DNA of 64,000 nt from Coprobacillus sp. (GCA_021203905.1 JAJQAG010000002.1:1-64000), one strand, 5' to 3'; shown: positions 53,368-63,360, counted from the stretch's first letter. The notes: generated from the sequence alone by a model not told the origin. Program-made: numbers and translations.

Positions 53368-54590
53368 TTAACGTTAAGAAAATCAGAAAAGACTTCCCTA
53401 TGCTTAAAGGAAAGATGCAAGGTCATAACTTGATTTATTTTGATAATGCTTCGACCACCTTTAAACCCCAATGTGTTATTGATGAGAGTTCGAGATATTA
53501 CCAAAAGGTCAACGCTAATTCTCACCGTGGTGACTATGACCTCTGCTACAACATGGATCAAGAGTTGTGGCATGCTCGTGAAGTTGTGGCGGGATTTGTT
53601 AATTGTGAACCCCGAGAAGTCGTCTTCACCGCAGGAACCTCAATGTCTATCAATATGGTGGCATGGGGTTATGGCTTAAAGAATCTTAAAGCGGGAGATG
53701 AAATTCTTATTAGTGAGAGCGAGCATGCTTCAAATGTCCTCCCTTGGACCAAACTTGTTGAACTTACTGGAGCAGTCGTTAAAAAGATTCCTCTTGATAA
53801 AGAAGGTCGTATTACTCTAGCAAATGTGAAAAAAGTTATTTCTGATAAAACGAAGGTAGTGTCTCTCGCTTCAGTTGGAAATGTCTTAGGTCATTTAATT
53901 GATGTTAAAGGTATTGCCGCTTTAGCTCACGAACATGGCGCAGTCATCCATATTGATGGAGCCCAGTCTGTCCCTCACATGAAGACTGATTTCAAAGATT
54001 TAGATATTGATTTCTTATCATTCTCTGGACATAAGATGTGTGGTCCCACTGGAGTTGGTGTCTTAGTGGGTAAGTATGATTTACTCGATAAGATGGATCC
54101 TCTTTTAGCGGGAGGCGGTATGAATGAGAAATATGATTTATGTGGAGCAGTAGAGTATCTCACCCCACCCTCAAAGTTTGAAGCGGGCACTCTTAATTTA
54201 GCGGGAATTCTTGGTCTCGCTAAAGCCATTGAGTACCTTGAATCGATTGGAATGGATGAAATCAATGACTATGTCATTGATCTTAAGAAATATTGTGTGG
54301 AGAAACTTAAAGATCTCGATAATGTCATTGTCTATAATCCACACTCAGAATGTGGAATTGTGACCTTTAATGTGAAAGATGTCTTTAGTCAAGATGAAGC
54401 CACTTATCTTAATTCTTGTGGGATAGCGGTAAGAAGTGGTGAACACTGCGCTAAAACTCTAAATGAATTCTTAAAAACACCGGCAACTTGCCGAGCATCA
54501 TTCTATTTTTATAACACTAAAGAAGAGATTGATCAGTTTGTTGAGGTTTTAAAGAATGGAGGTAATTTCCTAGATGCCTACTTTAAGTAA
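53364..54590 (+). CDS. sufS: Cysteine desulfurase SufS
   Basis: PLP enzyme of 408 residues providing sulfur for Fe-S clusters. The PLP lysine lies in SFSGHKMCGP and the catalytic cysteine is Cys 362 in SGEHCAKTL, with the family start YFDNASTTFKP. Its start overlaps the sufD stop (ATGA), and its own end overlaps sufU by 17 bases. Class II desulfurase, as expected with SufU as sulfur acceptor. Confidence 0.97.
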   Translation: MINVKKIRKDFPMLKGKMQGHNLIYFDNASTTFKPQCVIDESSRYYQKVNANSHRGDYDLCYNMDQELWHAREVVAGFVNCEPREVVFTAGTSMSINMVAWGYGLKNLKAGDEILISESEHASNVLPWTKLVELTGAVVKKIPLDKEGRITLANVKKVISDKTKVVSLASVGNVLGHLIDVKGIAALAHEHGAVIHIDGAQSVPHMKTDFKDLDIDFLSFSGHKMCGPTGVGVLVGKYDLLDKMDPLLAGGGMNEKYDLCGAVEYLTPPSKFEAGTLNLAGILGLAKAIEYLESIGMDEINDYVIDLKKYCVEKLKDLDNVIVYNPHSECGIVTFNVKDVFSQDEATYLNSCGIAVRSGEHCAKTLNEFLKTPATCRASFYFYNTKEEIDQFVEVLKNGGNFLDAYFK

Positions 54591-55002
54591 TGACATGATG
54601 AGAGCGATTATAATGGACCACTCCACAAATCCATCTTTTAAGCATGAACCTGTGGGAGATGGTTACGACAAAGTCCACATGCACTCCGATAATTGTATCG
54701 ATGATATCGATGTCTTTCTTAAAATAGAAGGCGATAAGGTTGTGGATGCTTGCTTTACTGGAAGAGCCTGCGCTATCTCCACCTCATCCACTGATATTAT
54801 GTGTTCTCTTATCATAGATAAGAGCAAAGAAGAAGCTCTTCATATTATTGACCAATACAACAAGATGATTCATGAAGAGGATTATGATGAAGAAGTATTA
54901 GATGAAGCTTTAGCGTTTCAAAATACAAGTAAACAAGCCGCACGAATTCGCTGTGCAACTATCGGCTGGACTGCCGCACAAGAGATGATAAAGAAGGATT
55001 AA
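54574..55002 (+). CDS. sufU: Sulfur-transfer protein SufU
   Basis: Zinc-dependent sulfurtransferase of 142 residues that accepts sulfur from SufS in Gram-positive bacteria. The conserved metal set Cys 41, Asp 43, Cys 66 and Cys 127 is visible ([21 protein letters not shown]). The usual NPxCGD reads SDNCIDD here. GGAGG lies inside the end of sufS. Stop overlaps the sufB start by one base (TAATG). Confidence 0.95.
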   Translation: MPTLSNDMMRAIIMDHSTNPSFKHEPVGDGYDKVHMHSDNCIDDIDVFLKIEGDKVVDACFTGRACAISTSSTDIMCSLIIDKSKEEALHIIDQYNKMIHEEDYDEEVLDEALAFQNTSKQAARIRCATIGWTAAQEMIKKD

Positions 55003-56429
55003 TGATGCCAAAAGAAGATTTTGATAACGACGAATTTAGAGAAGAACTTAAAAAGGACGACTATAAGTACGGCTTTAAAGACGAAGATCCTTCTATTTTT
55101 AAGACGGACAAAGGTTTAAACGAAGATGTCATTAGAACCATATCCGCTCTTAAAGGTGAGCCTGATTGGATGCTTGAATTCCGCCTTAGAGCCTATCATC
55201 AATTTCTTAAGTTACCTCTACCTGACTTTGGTCCAGACTTAACCCACATTGATTATGATAGTTATACATACTTTACTCGTCCAACAGATAAGGAAGTTCG
55301 TAGTTGGGATGAAGTTCCTGAGACCATTAAAAACACCTTTAATAAATTAGGTATTCCTGAAGCAGAGCAAAAATATCTTTCTGGAGTGGCCACTCAATAT
55401 GAATCCGAAATGGTTTATCACAACATGCTTAAAGAAGTTGAAGATAAAGGAGTTATCTTTCTCTCCACAGATATGGGTCTTAAGCTTTATCCTGATCTCT
55501 TTAAGAAATATTTTGGAAGTGTTGTTTCGATGAGTGATAACAAGTTTGCCGCTCTTAATAGTGCGGTGTGGTCAGGTGGATCCTTTATCTATGTTCCTAA
55601 AGGTGTTCACCTTGATAAACCCCTTCAATCCTATTTTAGAATTAACAATGAAAAGTCTGGTCAATTTGAAAGAACCCTTATCATCGTAGATGAAGGTGCA
55701 GAAGTCCATTATGTGGAGGGATGTACCGCTCCAATATACTCAAAAGACTCTCTTCATGCCGCAGTTGTAGAGATTATTGTCCTGAAAGATGGAAAATGTC
55801 GTTATAGTACGATTCAAAACTGGTCAGATAATATTCTCAATCTTGTTACCAAGAGAGCAGCGGTATATGAAAACGGCACTATGGAGTGGATTGATGGAAA
55901 CATTGGGAGTATGACTAACATGAAATACCCCTCTTGCATCTTAAAAGAACCCTATGCAAAAGGGACTTGTATCTCTATTGCGGTAGCAGGCGCTAACCAA
56001 TTTCAAGATGCTGGAGCAAGAATGATCCACGAAGCCCCAAATACAGTGTCAGATATTGTTTCTAAGTCTATTGCCAAAAATGGTGGGAAGGTTAACTATC
56101 GAGGCACTGTAAGAATAAATAAAAACGCACACAATTGTAAGGCCCACATTGAGTGTGACACCCTTATTTTAGATGATGCGTCCTGGAGTGACACCATTCC
56201 CGTCAATGAAGTTAATAACAATACATCCTATATTGAACATGAAGCCACAGTCTCAAAAATCAATGCAGAACAACTCTTCTATCTAATGTCTAGAGGCCTC
56301 AGTCAAGAGGATGCAACCCTTATGATCGTCATGGGATTCATTGAACCTTTCTCCAAAGAACTCCCCATGGAATATGCAGTGGAACTCAATCAACTTATCA
56401 AAATGGACATGACGGGTTCAGTAGGATAA
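55002..56429 (+). CDS. sufB: Fe-S cluster assembly scaffold SufB
   Basis: Scaffold protein of 475 residues, standard length. Typical segments: [37 protein letters not shown] (20 or so residues around 190), the conserved VEGCTAPIY cysteine and [21 protein letters not shown]. Starts ATGATG at the sufU stop; either ATG is usable. Its stop overlaps mnmG (TAATG). Confidence 0.97.
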   Translation: MMPKEDFDNDEFREELKKDDYKYGFKDEDPSIFKTDKGLNEDVIRTISALKGEPDWMLEFRLRAYHQFLKLPLPDFGPDLTHIDYDSYTYFTRPTDKEVRSWDEVPETIKNTFNKLGIPEAEQKYLSGVATQYESEMVYHNMLKEVEDKGVIFLSTDMGLKLYPDLFKKYFGSVVSMSDNKFAALNSAVWSGGSFIYVPKGVHLDKPLQSYFRINNEKSGQFERTLIIVDEGAEVHYVEGCTAPIYSKDSLHAAVVEIIVLKDGKCRYSTIQNWSDNILNLVTKRAAVYENGTMEWIDGNIGSMTNMKYPSCILKEPYAKGTCISIAVAGANQFQDAGARMIHEAPNTVSDIVSKSIAKNGGKVNYRGTVRINKNAHNCKAHIECDTLILDDASWSDTIPVNEVNNNTSYIEHEATVSKINAEQLFYLMSRGLSQEDATLMIVMGFIEPFSKELPMEYAVELNQLIKMDMTGSVG

Positions 56430-58303
56430 TGGATTACGATTTCGACATCATTGTAGTCGGCGGCGGTCACGCTGGCTTAGAAGCGGCTTTTGCGTCCGCA
56501 CACATGGGTCATAAGACCCTTCTTTTGACTTTAAATTTTTCTAAGATTGGTAATATGCCCTGTAATCCTTCAATCGGAGGAAGCGCCAAAGGGATTGTCG
56601 TGAGAGAAATTGATGCTCTAGGGGGTATGATGGGTAAGATTGCGGATCTCAATTACCTCCAAATGAAGATGCTTAACACCGGAAAAGGACCCGGAGTGCG
56701 TTGTTTAAGGAGCCAACAAGATAAGCTTGTTTATCCAAAAAACATGCAAAACGCAGTCAAAGAGTGTGAAAACCTCACCTGTCTAGAGAAAATGGTGGAT
56801 GATTTGCTCCATGACGAGAAGAGAGTTTATGGAGTTATTTGTAGTGATGGGACAAAATTTACCGCTCAAGCGGTGATCTTAACTACTGGAACATATATGA
56901 ATGCGGAAACCTTTAAGGGAAGTGAGAGAAAGGTTGAAGGACCAGAAGGCGAAAAGACTTCTGTTAATATCTCTAAGAAGCTTGAAGAGATGGGTATCTC
57001 TCTCTATAGATTAAAGACTGGAACCCCACCGAGAATTAAAAGAGATTCCATAGATTTTTCAAAAGCGAAGGTTGAACCAGGAACTCCTGGTAAGCTTGCC
57101 TTCTCTTATGAGACCGAGAAATTTGTTCCTATTGAAGATCAGATTGTCTGTCATTTAATCTACACTACAGAGTTAACCCACAAAATTGTAAGAGAGAACT
57201 TAGATAAAACTTCATTATATAGTGGTTTACTTGTGGGGACTGGCCCTCGTTATTGCCCCTCGATTGAAACAAAGATTGTAAACTTTCCCGATAAAGAGAG
57301 GCATCAATTATTTCTTGAACCTGAATCTTTAGAAACGGATTCAATCTATCTACAAGGTTTCTCAACCTCGATGGAAAAGTCGATTCAAGATGAAATGGTT
57401 CATTCCCTTCCCGGTTTAGAACACGCCGTAATTCTTAAGTATGGTTATGCCATTGAATACGACGCCATTAAAACAGAAGAATTTGATGAAACTTTAAAGA
57501 TCAAGAAATGGGATGGTTTATATATTGCTGGTCAAATCTGTGGCACTAGTGGATATGAAGAAGCTGCGGGTCTTGGTTTGGTCGCGGGTATAAATGCAGT
57601 CAGAAATATAGAGGGCAAATCCCCCTTTGTCCTTAAAAGAGATCAAGCATACATTGGAGTGATGATTGATGATCTGGTGACAAAAGGAACAGAAGAGCCC
57701 TATCGTCTTTTATCTTCTCGAGCGGAGTATCGACTTCTCCTCCGTCACGATAACGCTGATGCTCGATTGACAAAGATTGGTCATGACATTGGCCTCATCA
57801 GCGATGAAAGATATAATAAGTTTCTTTTAAAACAAGATAAAATATCAAAGACTTTGTCTTTGATAAAATCTATCAAAGTCTCAAATAATGTTTCATTAAA
57901 TGACTATTTAGAGGATCTTGATATGGCCACTACTAAGAACGGGACACCCCTAGAGGAAATTATTAAAAGGCCTTATGTCAAGCTATCTGAGATTATAAAT
58001 TTCATTCCTGAACTCTATGACTGTGAGCTAAGTGATGATGAAATAGATGAAATAGAAATCAATCTTAAGTATGAAGGATATATTAAAAAGCAAGAAAGAG
58101 AGGCTAATAATTCTCGTAAACTTGAGAATATGACCATTCCTGATAACATTGATTATCTTCATCTTGATGGTCTAGCCATAGAAGCCAGAAGTAAACTAGA
58201 TAAGATTAGACCCACTAATATAGGACAAGCTTCTCGTATTTCTGGAGTGAATCCTAGTGACATTTCCATCTTAATAATGTCGATTAAAAAGCGTAAGATA
58301 TAA
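56429..58303 (+). CDS. mnmG: tRNA uridine-5-carboxymethylaminomethyl modification enzyme MnmG
   Basis: FAD protein of 624 residues that, with MnmE, modifies the wobble uridine of several tRNAs. N-terminal FAD motif VVGGGHAGLEAAFA (about 8-21), NPSIGGSAKGIVVREIDALGG, the GTPPRI motif and the C-terminal YIKKQEREANN helix region are all present. The start overlaps sufB by one base, so it belongs to the suf transcript; this coupling of Fe-S assembly with tRNA modification is unusual. Confidence 0.97.
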   Translation: MDYDFDIIVVGGGHAGLEAAFASAHMGHKTLLLTLNFSKIGNMPCNPSIGGSAKGIVVREIDALGGMMGKIADLNYLQMKMLNTGKGPGVRCLRSQQDKLVYPKNMQNAVKECENLTCLEKMVDDLLHDEKRVYGVICSDGTKFTAQAVILTTGTYMNAETFKGSERKVEGPEGEKTSVNISKKLEEMGISLYRLKTGTPPRIKRDSIDFSKAKVEPGTPGKLAFSYETEKFVPIEDQIVCHLIYTTELTHKIVRENLDKTSLYSGLLVGTGPRYCPSIETKIVNFPDKERHQLFLEPESLETDSIYLQGFSTSMEKSIQDEMVHSLPGLEHAVILKYGYAIEYDAIKTEEFDETLKIKKWDGLYIAGQICGTSGYEEAAGLGLVAGINAVRNIEGKSPFVLKRDQAYIGVMIDDLVTKGTEEPYRLLSSRAEYRLLLRHDNADARLTKIGHDIGLISDERYNKFLLKQDKISKTLSLIKSIKVSNNVSLNDYLEDLDMATTKNGTPLEEIIKRPYVKLSEIINFIPELYDCELSDDEIDEIEINLKYEGYIKKQEREANNSRKLENMTIPDNIDYLHLDGLAIEARSKLDKIRPTNIGQASRISGVNPSDISILIMSIKKRKI

Positions 58304-58308
58304 CTAAC

Positions 58309-59013
58309 ATGAGAGCAGAGACAATTAAAAAAGCATTGCTATCTAATGGACTAAATTGCACTGATGAACAAGCGGGCAAGTTATCTTTTTTAATTGATCT
58401 TACTCTAGACAAGAATAAGTCATTAAACCTCACCGCAGTAAGAGATGAGAATGACTTCTTGTACAAGATGATTCTTGATAGTCTCCTTGTTTTAAGAAAC
58501 CTTGGTCTCAATAATGCTTATATTCTTGATGTCGGTACCGGTGGTGGATTCCCTGGATTGCCTCTTGCGATTATGGTGCCGAATTGTAAATTTGTCTTAC
58601 TTGATTCCACAAAAAAGAAGATTAACCATGTCCGAGATGTGGTTTTAAAACTTGGTCTACAGAATGTTATATGTGTTGATGGGAGAGCAGAAGATTATGT
58701 AAGAGAGAATTCCGCTATGTTTGATGTCGTCGTCACTCGTGCTGTCGCCTCTCTTCCCATTCTTTGTGAACTTTGTAGTCCCGCTCTTAAAGTCGGTGGC
58801 ATTATGGTGGCCTACAAAGGAGAAGACACCTATGTAGAAATCAACAGTGCTACTAATGCGATGCACGTTCTTAAATTATCTGTTGTGACCGCCACCCAGT
58901 ATCTTCTTCCAGCTGCTACTGGTTATCATTATTACGTCATCATTCGTAAAGATGGAAAGACTCCATCGGCTTATCCTCGTAAATATTCGCTTATTTCTAA
59001 AAAACCTTTATAA
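58309..59013 (+). CDS. rsmG: 16S rRNA (guanine-527-N7)-methyltransferase RsmG
   Basis: SAM-dependent methyltransferase of 234 residues. The SAM site is DVGTGGGFPGLPLAIM (about 77-92), preceded by NKSLNLTAVRDENDF and followed by VTRAVASLPILCEL. It follows mnmG by five bases, the classical gidA-gidB order, and ends the suf-mnmG-rsmG run at a terminator. Confidence 0.96.
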   Translation: MRAETIKKALLSNGLNCTDEQAGKLSFLIDLTLDKNKSLNLTAVRDENDFLYKMILDSLLVLRNLGLNNAYILDVGTGGGFPGLPLAIMVPNCKFVLLDSTKKKINHVRDVVLKLGLQNVICVDGRAEDYVRENSAMFDVVVTRAVASLPILCELCSPALKVGGIMVAYKGEDTYVEINSATNAMHVLKLSVVTATQYLLPAATGYHYYVIIRKDGKTPSAYPRKYSLISKKPL

Positions 59014-59036
59014 TTGCATATTTCGTGCATTTTTTT

Positions 59037-59070
59037 GAAAATCTCTGCAATTTGGCAGTGATTTTTTGTT
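59037..59070 (+). terminator. Terminator after rsmG
   Basis: ATCTCTGC-AATTTG-GCAGTGAT (one mismatch) followed by TTTTTGTTTTTT. Confidence 0.7.
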
Positions 59071-59112
59071 TTTTATGTACGTTGTGGACGCACACTTTCA
59101 ATAGTCAATCTA

Positions 59113-59141
59113 TTGATTTCATAAATCATAGATTTTATAAT
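59113..59141 (+). promoter_or_regulatory. Promoter of the FMN riboswitch and ribU
   Basis: TTGATT, a 17-base spacer and a perfect TATAAT; transcription would start at the 5' edge of the riboswitch. The -35 box overlaps an inverted repeat TCAATAG-TCAAT-CTATTGA (59098-59116). Confidence 0.65.
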
Positions 59142-59148
59142 AATTTCA

Positions 59149-59253
59149 ACTTCAGGGCGGAGGTGCAATTCCTCGACCGGCGGTATACCCCGCAAGCGCA
59201 AGCTGAACTTGTGAAATTCAAGTGGCGACAGTAAAGTCTGGATGAAAGAAGAT
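59149..59253 (+). promoter_or_regulatory. FMN riboswitch (RFN element)
   Basis: Conserved blocks of the RFN element appear in order: CTTCAGGGCGGAGGTGCAAT, the ACCGGCGGTATACCCCGC core, a GAACTTGTGAAATTCAAG hairpin, GCGACAGTAAAGTCTGGATG and the closing AGAAGA, which pairs with CTTC at the start. It lies directly upstream of the riboflavin transporter gene and should turn it off when FMN is plentiful. Confidence 0.95.
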
Positions 59254-59263
59254 TTTGTACATT

Positions 59264-59290
59264 TCGCCTTGTAGTGGAGGCGATTTTTTT
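59264..59290 (+). terminator. Riboswitch expression platform hiding the ribU ribosome-binding site
   Basis: TCGCCT-TGTAGTGG-AGGCGA followed by seven T residues. The GGAGG Shine-Dalgarno of ribU (59276-59280) sits in the loop and 3' arm, so the hairpin can both terminate transcription and mask the start. Confidence 0.75.
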
Positions 59291-59291
59291 A

Positions 59292-60005
59292 ATGTCTACA
59301 ACTAACATTGTGAGAATGGTTATCGCCATCGTCTTGATCTTGGTGGTGCTTGTATATGTTTACTATAAGCATCATCACCATGGTCATGTGATGACACTCA
59401 ATCTCATTGCGAGAACCGCAATATTTTCATCGTTCTCTGTCATCCTCTATGTTGTTCCGTATCTTAAGTTTCCATTACCTATCTTTCCATCGTTTCTTGA
59501 GATTCACTTTGATGAAGTTCCCGCTTTAATTGCAACCTTTGCTTATGGAACGAACGTGGGTGTCGCTATCATCTTTATTAAGACAGTCATCAAGTTACCT
59601 TTTACCACTACACTATGTGTTGGTGAGCTCGCGGATCTTCTCTATGGATTAGTGCTCGTAATACCCGCAGGGATGTGGTACAAGCGTCACCACAACTTTA
59701 AGGGTGGACTTGTTGCCTCTATCATTGGTGCCGTTATTCAAATTGCAGTGGCCTCTTTTGTGACGTCTTGGCCCATTCTTGATTTCTATATGGCGGTTAT
59801 GGGTTTCACAGAGGAGCAGATTTTATATATGTGTCAATTGGTTAATTCCAATGTTACTTCTCTTGGTTGGACCTTCTTACTGTGGGTTGCCCTGCCTTTT
59901 AACGCTTTAAAAGATGTCATTGTTGTGGTTTTAACCCTTCTTCTCTATCGTGCTCTGCGTTCCTTTATTGATAAAGCGTACTATGGAAGAAAGAAATCTG
60001 TCTAA
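59292..60005 (+). CDS. ribU: Riboflavin ECF transporter S component RibU
   Basis: Substrate-binding membrane subunit of 237 residues for riboflavin uptake with the shared ECF energy-coupling module (not in the window). About six helices; the RibU-type FPSFLEIHFDEVPALIATFAYG, YGTNVGVAIIFIKTVIK and GELADLLYG segments are present. A His-rich N-terminal run (YKHHHHGH) precedes the core. ATG 59292 follows GGAGG at eleven bases; the in-frame ATG at 59274 lies inside the regulatory hairpin. Identity is strengthened by the FMN riboswitch. Confidence 0.94.
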   Translation: MSTTNIVRMVIAIVLILVVLVYVYYKHHHHGHVMTLNLIARTAIFSSFSVILYVVPYLKFPLPIFPSFLEIHFDEVPALIATFAYGTNVGVAIIFIKTVIKLPFTTTLCVGELADLLYGLVLVIPAGMWYKRHHNFKGGLVASIIGAVIQIAVASFVTSWPILDFYMAVMGFTEEQILYMCQLVNSNVTSLGWTFLLWVALPFNALKDVIVVVLTLLLYRALRSFIDKAYYGRKKSV

Positions 60006-60067
60006 ATACCATAGACTTTAAATTTTATCTATAAAATTAAAGATACTTGGTATAGAATATTAGCATT

Positions 60068-60328
60068 ATGGAGACCAGGAAGAGTAAATACCAAAACTAC
60101 CGCTTGTCTCTCGGTCAAAAAAATGACGATATTTTAAAAACCCAATCTAATACGCGAAGTGATAACTCCACTCTTCCAATGGATGAAGTTATCGCCGTGA
60201 GTGCAGAAGAAAATCCTAAATATAAAGACCGCCACTTAAGGAACAGGGTCATATATACAAGTGTGGTGGGCGCTCTCATCTTAGCGCTTATTATTGTTTT
60301 GGTTGTGTTAGCTATCATTTATTTCTAA
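60068..60328 (+). CDS. Small single-helix membrane protein
   Basis: Protein of 86 residues: a polar charged N-terminal 60 residues and a C-terminal membrane helix (about 62-86, GALILALIIVLVVLAIIYF). Unrecognised. An extended -10 (TGGTATAGA) lies 11 bases before the ATG and no Shine-Dalgarno is visible, so the transcript may be nearly leaderless. cmk follows after 18 bases. Confidence 0.65.
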   Translation: METRKSKYQNYRLSLGQKNDDILKTQSNTRSDNSTLPMDEVIAVSAEENPKYKDRHLRNRVIYTSVVGALILALIIVLVVLAIIYF

Positions 60329-60346
60329 TGGGAGAGGGGAAAGAAT

Positions 60347-61030
60347 ATGAAAGTATCAATTGCGATTGATGGTCCAGCGGCTGCGGGTAAATCCACAGTA
60401 GCGAAGATTGTCGCGAAAAAACTACATATCACCTATATTGATACCGGTGCGATGTATCGTGCTTATACTTACTATTGCCTCGAACATGGAATAGATTGCC
60501 AAGATGAGGCCGCTTGTTGTGCGGTCATTGATGAGGTCAATATTGAGCTCCTTCCTGGAGATAAGGTTTTATGTAATGGTGAGGATGTTTCAGAAGCAAT
60601 TAGAACTCCTTATGTTTCCTCTCAAGTTTCCTATATTGCCTCCTATAAGGATATTCGTTTAGCCCTTGTTGAAAAGCAACGTGAGATGGCGGGTCGTAAA
60701 TCAGTCATTATGGATGGAAGAGATATTGGAACCTATGTCTTACCTAATGCGGATGTCAAGATCTATCAAATAGCCTCGGTAGAGACAAGAGCTATTCGTC
60801 GTTATGATGAGAACATCTCTAAGGGTATTGACTGCACTCTTGAAGAAGTCCTTGAAGATGTCAGAAAACGTGACTACATAGATTCTCATAGAGATTTTGC
60901 CCCTTTAAAGGCCGCTCCTGATTCTGTCCTCCTCGATACTTCTTATCTCACTGTGGATCAAGTGGTGGATGCCATCATTGAAATTGTCGAGGAAAAGATG
61001 GGTAAGGAGGTCTTAACCTTAAATGGCTAG
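60347..61030 (+). CDS. cmk: Cytidylate kinase
   Basis: CMP/dCMP kinase of 227 residues. P-loop IAIDGPAAAGKST (residues 5-17), YIDTGAMYRAYTYYC and the MDGRDIGTYVLP motif are diagnostic. SD AGAGGGG. Stop overlaps the der start by eight bases, the start of the cmk-der-gpsA-HU run common in Gram-positive genomes. Confidence 0.97.
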   Translation: MKVSIAIDGPAAAGKSTVAKIVAKKLHITYIDTGAMYRAYTYYCLEHGIDCQDEAACCAVIDEVNIELLPGDKVLCNGEDVSEAIRTPYVSSQVSYIASYKDIRLALVEKQREMAGRKSVIMDGRDIGTYVLPNADVKIYQIASVETRAIRRYDENISKGIDCTLEEVLEDVRKRDYIDSHRDFAPLKAAPDSVLLDTSYLTVDQVVDAIIEIVEEKMGKEVLTLNG

Positions 61031-62348
61031 TCGACTTCCCCTTGTGGCCATTGTTGGAGCGCCAAATGTGGGTAAGTCCACAATTTTTAATCGTCTTTTA
61101 GGTGAAAGGCGCGCCATAGTGGATGACACTCCAGGAATTACAAGAGATCGTCTTTATGGGATTATGGAGTGGAGAGGTCATCAGTTTTCTTTAGTGGATA
61201 CCGGAGGTATCGAATTAAGTGATGCCCCCTTTCAAAAGCAAATCCGTATGCAAGCGGAAGTAGCGATTGATGAAGCGGATGTCATTGTCTTTGTGGTCGA
61301 TGGAATCCTTGGTCCCACAAGCGATGATCGAGAAGTGGCAAGGATCCTTAAGGATTCAGGGAAACCGATTATCTTTTGTGTCAACAAAGTGGATGATGTT
61401 ATCCATATTGGTCTCGCTCATGAATTCTATTCTCTCTCTTTAGGTGAGCCCATTGCGATTTCCTCTCTTCATGGTGTGGGTATTGGTGACTTACTCGATA
61501 AGATTGTCTCTCTTCTTCCTCAACTAGAGGAGGTAGAATCCCCACAAGGAACAGTCTTCTGTATTATTGGAAGACCTAATGTCGGGAAGTCTTCTTTAGC
61601 GAATGCCATCTTAAATGAAGAGAGAGTCATTGTTTCTGACATCTCTGGAACCACAAGAGACGCCATTGACACCTATTTTGAAAAAGATGGACAGAAATAT
61701 ACAGTTATTGATACCGCAGGTTTAAAGAAAAAAGGTAAAATCTACGAAAGCATCGATAAATATTCCGCTATCAGAGCCTTACGAGCGATTGAGAGAAGTG
61801 AGATTGTTCTTTTGGTTATTGATGGTCATGAAGGAATTGTCGATCAAGATAAACACATCATTAGCTATGCTACTGACCTTAAAAAAGCGATTATAATTGT
61901 GGTTAACAAATGGGACTTAGTGGAAAAAGACGAGAACACGATGAGCGAGTTTACCAAAAAGGTGAGAAACGAATACAAGTTTCTCGGCTATGCTCCGATA
62001 GTGTTTGTCTCCGCCCTTAAGGGCAGCAGACTCAATACTTTATTTGATGCTCTTAAGATGGTAAATGAAGCCTATCATACGAGAGTGACCACGGGTCTGT
62101 TAAACACTGTTATTCATGAAGCCACTAGGCTTAATGAACCCCCTCACTTCAATGGTGGGAGAATTAAAGTTCTCTACGCCACGCAAGTGAGCACTGCACC
62201 CCCAACCATTGTTCTTTCGGTGAACAATCCGGAATGGATGCACTTCTCATACATTCGTTATTTAGAGAATCAACTCCGTCAAGCTTTTAACTTTGACGGC
62301 ACCCCTATTCGTTTTGTCTTAAAAAAGAGAGGTAAACAAGATGATTAA
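61023..62348 (+). CDS. der: Ribosome assembly GTPase Der
   Basis: Essential GTPase of 441 residues for 50S subunit assembly. Two G domains: GAPNVGKSTIFN / DTPGITRDR / NKVD and GRPNVGKSSLAN / DTAGLKKKGK / NKWD, followed by the C-terminal KH-like domain (about 355-441). Strong AAGGAGG upstream. Overlaps cmk and gpsA by eight bases each. Confidence 0.98.
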   Translation: MASRLPLVAIVGAPNVGKSTIFNRLLGERRAIVDDTPGITRDRLYGIMEWRGHQFSLVDTGGIELSDAPFQKQIRMQAEVAIDEADVIVFVVDGILGPTSDDREVARILKDSGKPIIFCVNKVDDVIHIGLAHEFYSLSLGEPIAISSLHGVGIGDLLDKIVSLLPQLEEVESPQGTVFCIIGRPNVGKSSLANAILNEERVIVSDISGTTRDAIDTYFEKDGQKYTVIDTAGLKKKGKIYESIDKYSAIRALRAIERSEIVLLVIDGHEGIVDQDKHIISYATDLKKAIIIVVNKWDLVEKDENTMSEFTKKVRNEYKFLGYAPIVFVSALKGSRLNTLFDALKMVNEAYHTRVTTGLLNTVIHEATRLNEPPHFNGGRIKVLYATQVSTAPPTIVLSVNNPEWMHFSYIRYLENQLRQAFNFDGTPIRFVLKKRGKQDD

Positions 62349-63357
62349 GGTTGGTATTATAGGTGCAGGCAGTTGGGGAACCACTCTTGCCCAAGTATTG
62401 ACAGATAATAAAATCCCTGAGGTAACTATCTATTCTTTGAGTGAGAAAGATGTGAGTGACATCAACACCCTTCATAGGAACATGACATATTTTCCCGACT
62501 ACCTCTTAAGTGAAAATATCAAAGCCACCTCTTCTTTTGAAGAAGTAGTGAAGGATAAGGACCTTCTCGTCCTCTCTGTTCCCACAGTGGCAATGAGAGA
62601 TGTTCTATCTAAGGTTGCCCCCTTAATTAATAAGAAAGTTATCTTAGTTAACACCGCGAAGGGATTTGATCCATCCACACGAGAAACGATGATGAATCTC
62701 ATTAGAGAAGTGATTCCTAGTGAGAAGTATCGTGGAGTGGTCTCTCTTATTGGACCAAGTCATGCTGAAGAGGTGATAGAAAGAGACTTAACATGTATAT
62801 GTTCAGTCTGTCGGGATGAAGAGGTTTCAAGGGAAGTGGCCAAAACCTTCTCTAATAACTATCTTCGTGTTTACACAAATACAGATGAGATGGGAAGCGA
62901 GATCTGTGCGGCACTTAAAAATGCCATTGCCATTGCTTCCGGTATCTTAGAAGGATTAGGGTATGGAGATAACGCGAGAGCGGCGCTCTGTTGCCGAGGA
63001 ATATTCGAGATAGCGCGAGTAGTCCTTGTCCATGGAGGGCATCGAGAAACCATCCTTGGTCTCACGGGTCTAGGAGACCTTGTCGTGACCTGTTATTCAT
63101 TTCACTCCCGTAACTTTTGTGCGGGGCTCGAGATTGGTAAAGACGACGACGCCAAACATTTTCTGGAGACGAATACAAAAACCGTCGAAGGTCTTAAAAC
63201 CATTCAAGTAGCCTATGATATGGCCAAAGAAGATGGGCTTGAACTCCCCATCATCGACGCACTATATCGCATCATTTATGAAGGCGCTAAACCCTCGCAG
63301 TTAGTGGATGAGCTCATGACTCGTCCCCTAAAAGCAGAACGAATCAAAGGAGATTGA
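62341..63357 (+). CDS. gpsA: Glycerol-3-phosphate dehydrogenase [NAD(P)+]
   Basis: Reduces dihydroxyacetone phosphate to sn-glycerol-3-phosphate for phospholipids; 338 residues. NAD(P) site GAGSWGTTLAQVL (residues 7-19), the LVNTAKGFDP and GPSHAEEV motifs, the catalytic-lysine region AALKNAIAIASGI and GLTGLGDLVVTCYSFHSRN are conserved. SD GAGAGG inside der. The HU gene follows after three bases. Confidence 0.97.
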   Translation: MIKVGIIGAGSWGTTLAQVLTDNKIPEVTIYSLSEKDVSDINTLHRNMTYFPDYLLSENIKATSSFEEVVKDKDLLVLSVPTVAMRDVLSKVAPLINKKVILVNTAKGFDPSTRETMMNLIREVIPSEKYRGVVSLIGPSHAEEVIERDLTCICSVCRDEEVSREVAKTFSNNYLRVYTNTDEMGSEICAALKNAIAIASGILEGLGYGDNARAALCCRGIFEIARVVLVHGGHRETILGLTGLGDLVVTCYSFHSRNFCAGLEIGKDDDAKHFLETNTKTVEGLKTIQVAYDMAKEDGLELPIIDALYRIIYEGAKPSQLVDELMTRPLKAERIKGD

Positions 63358-63360
63358 TTT

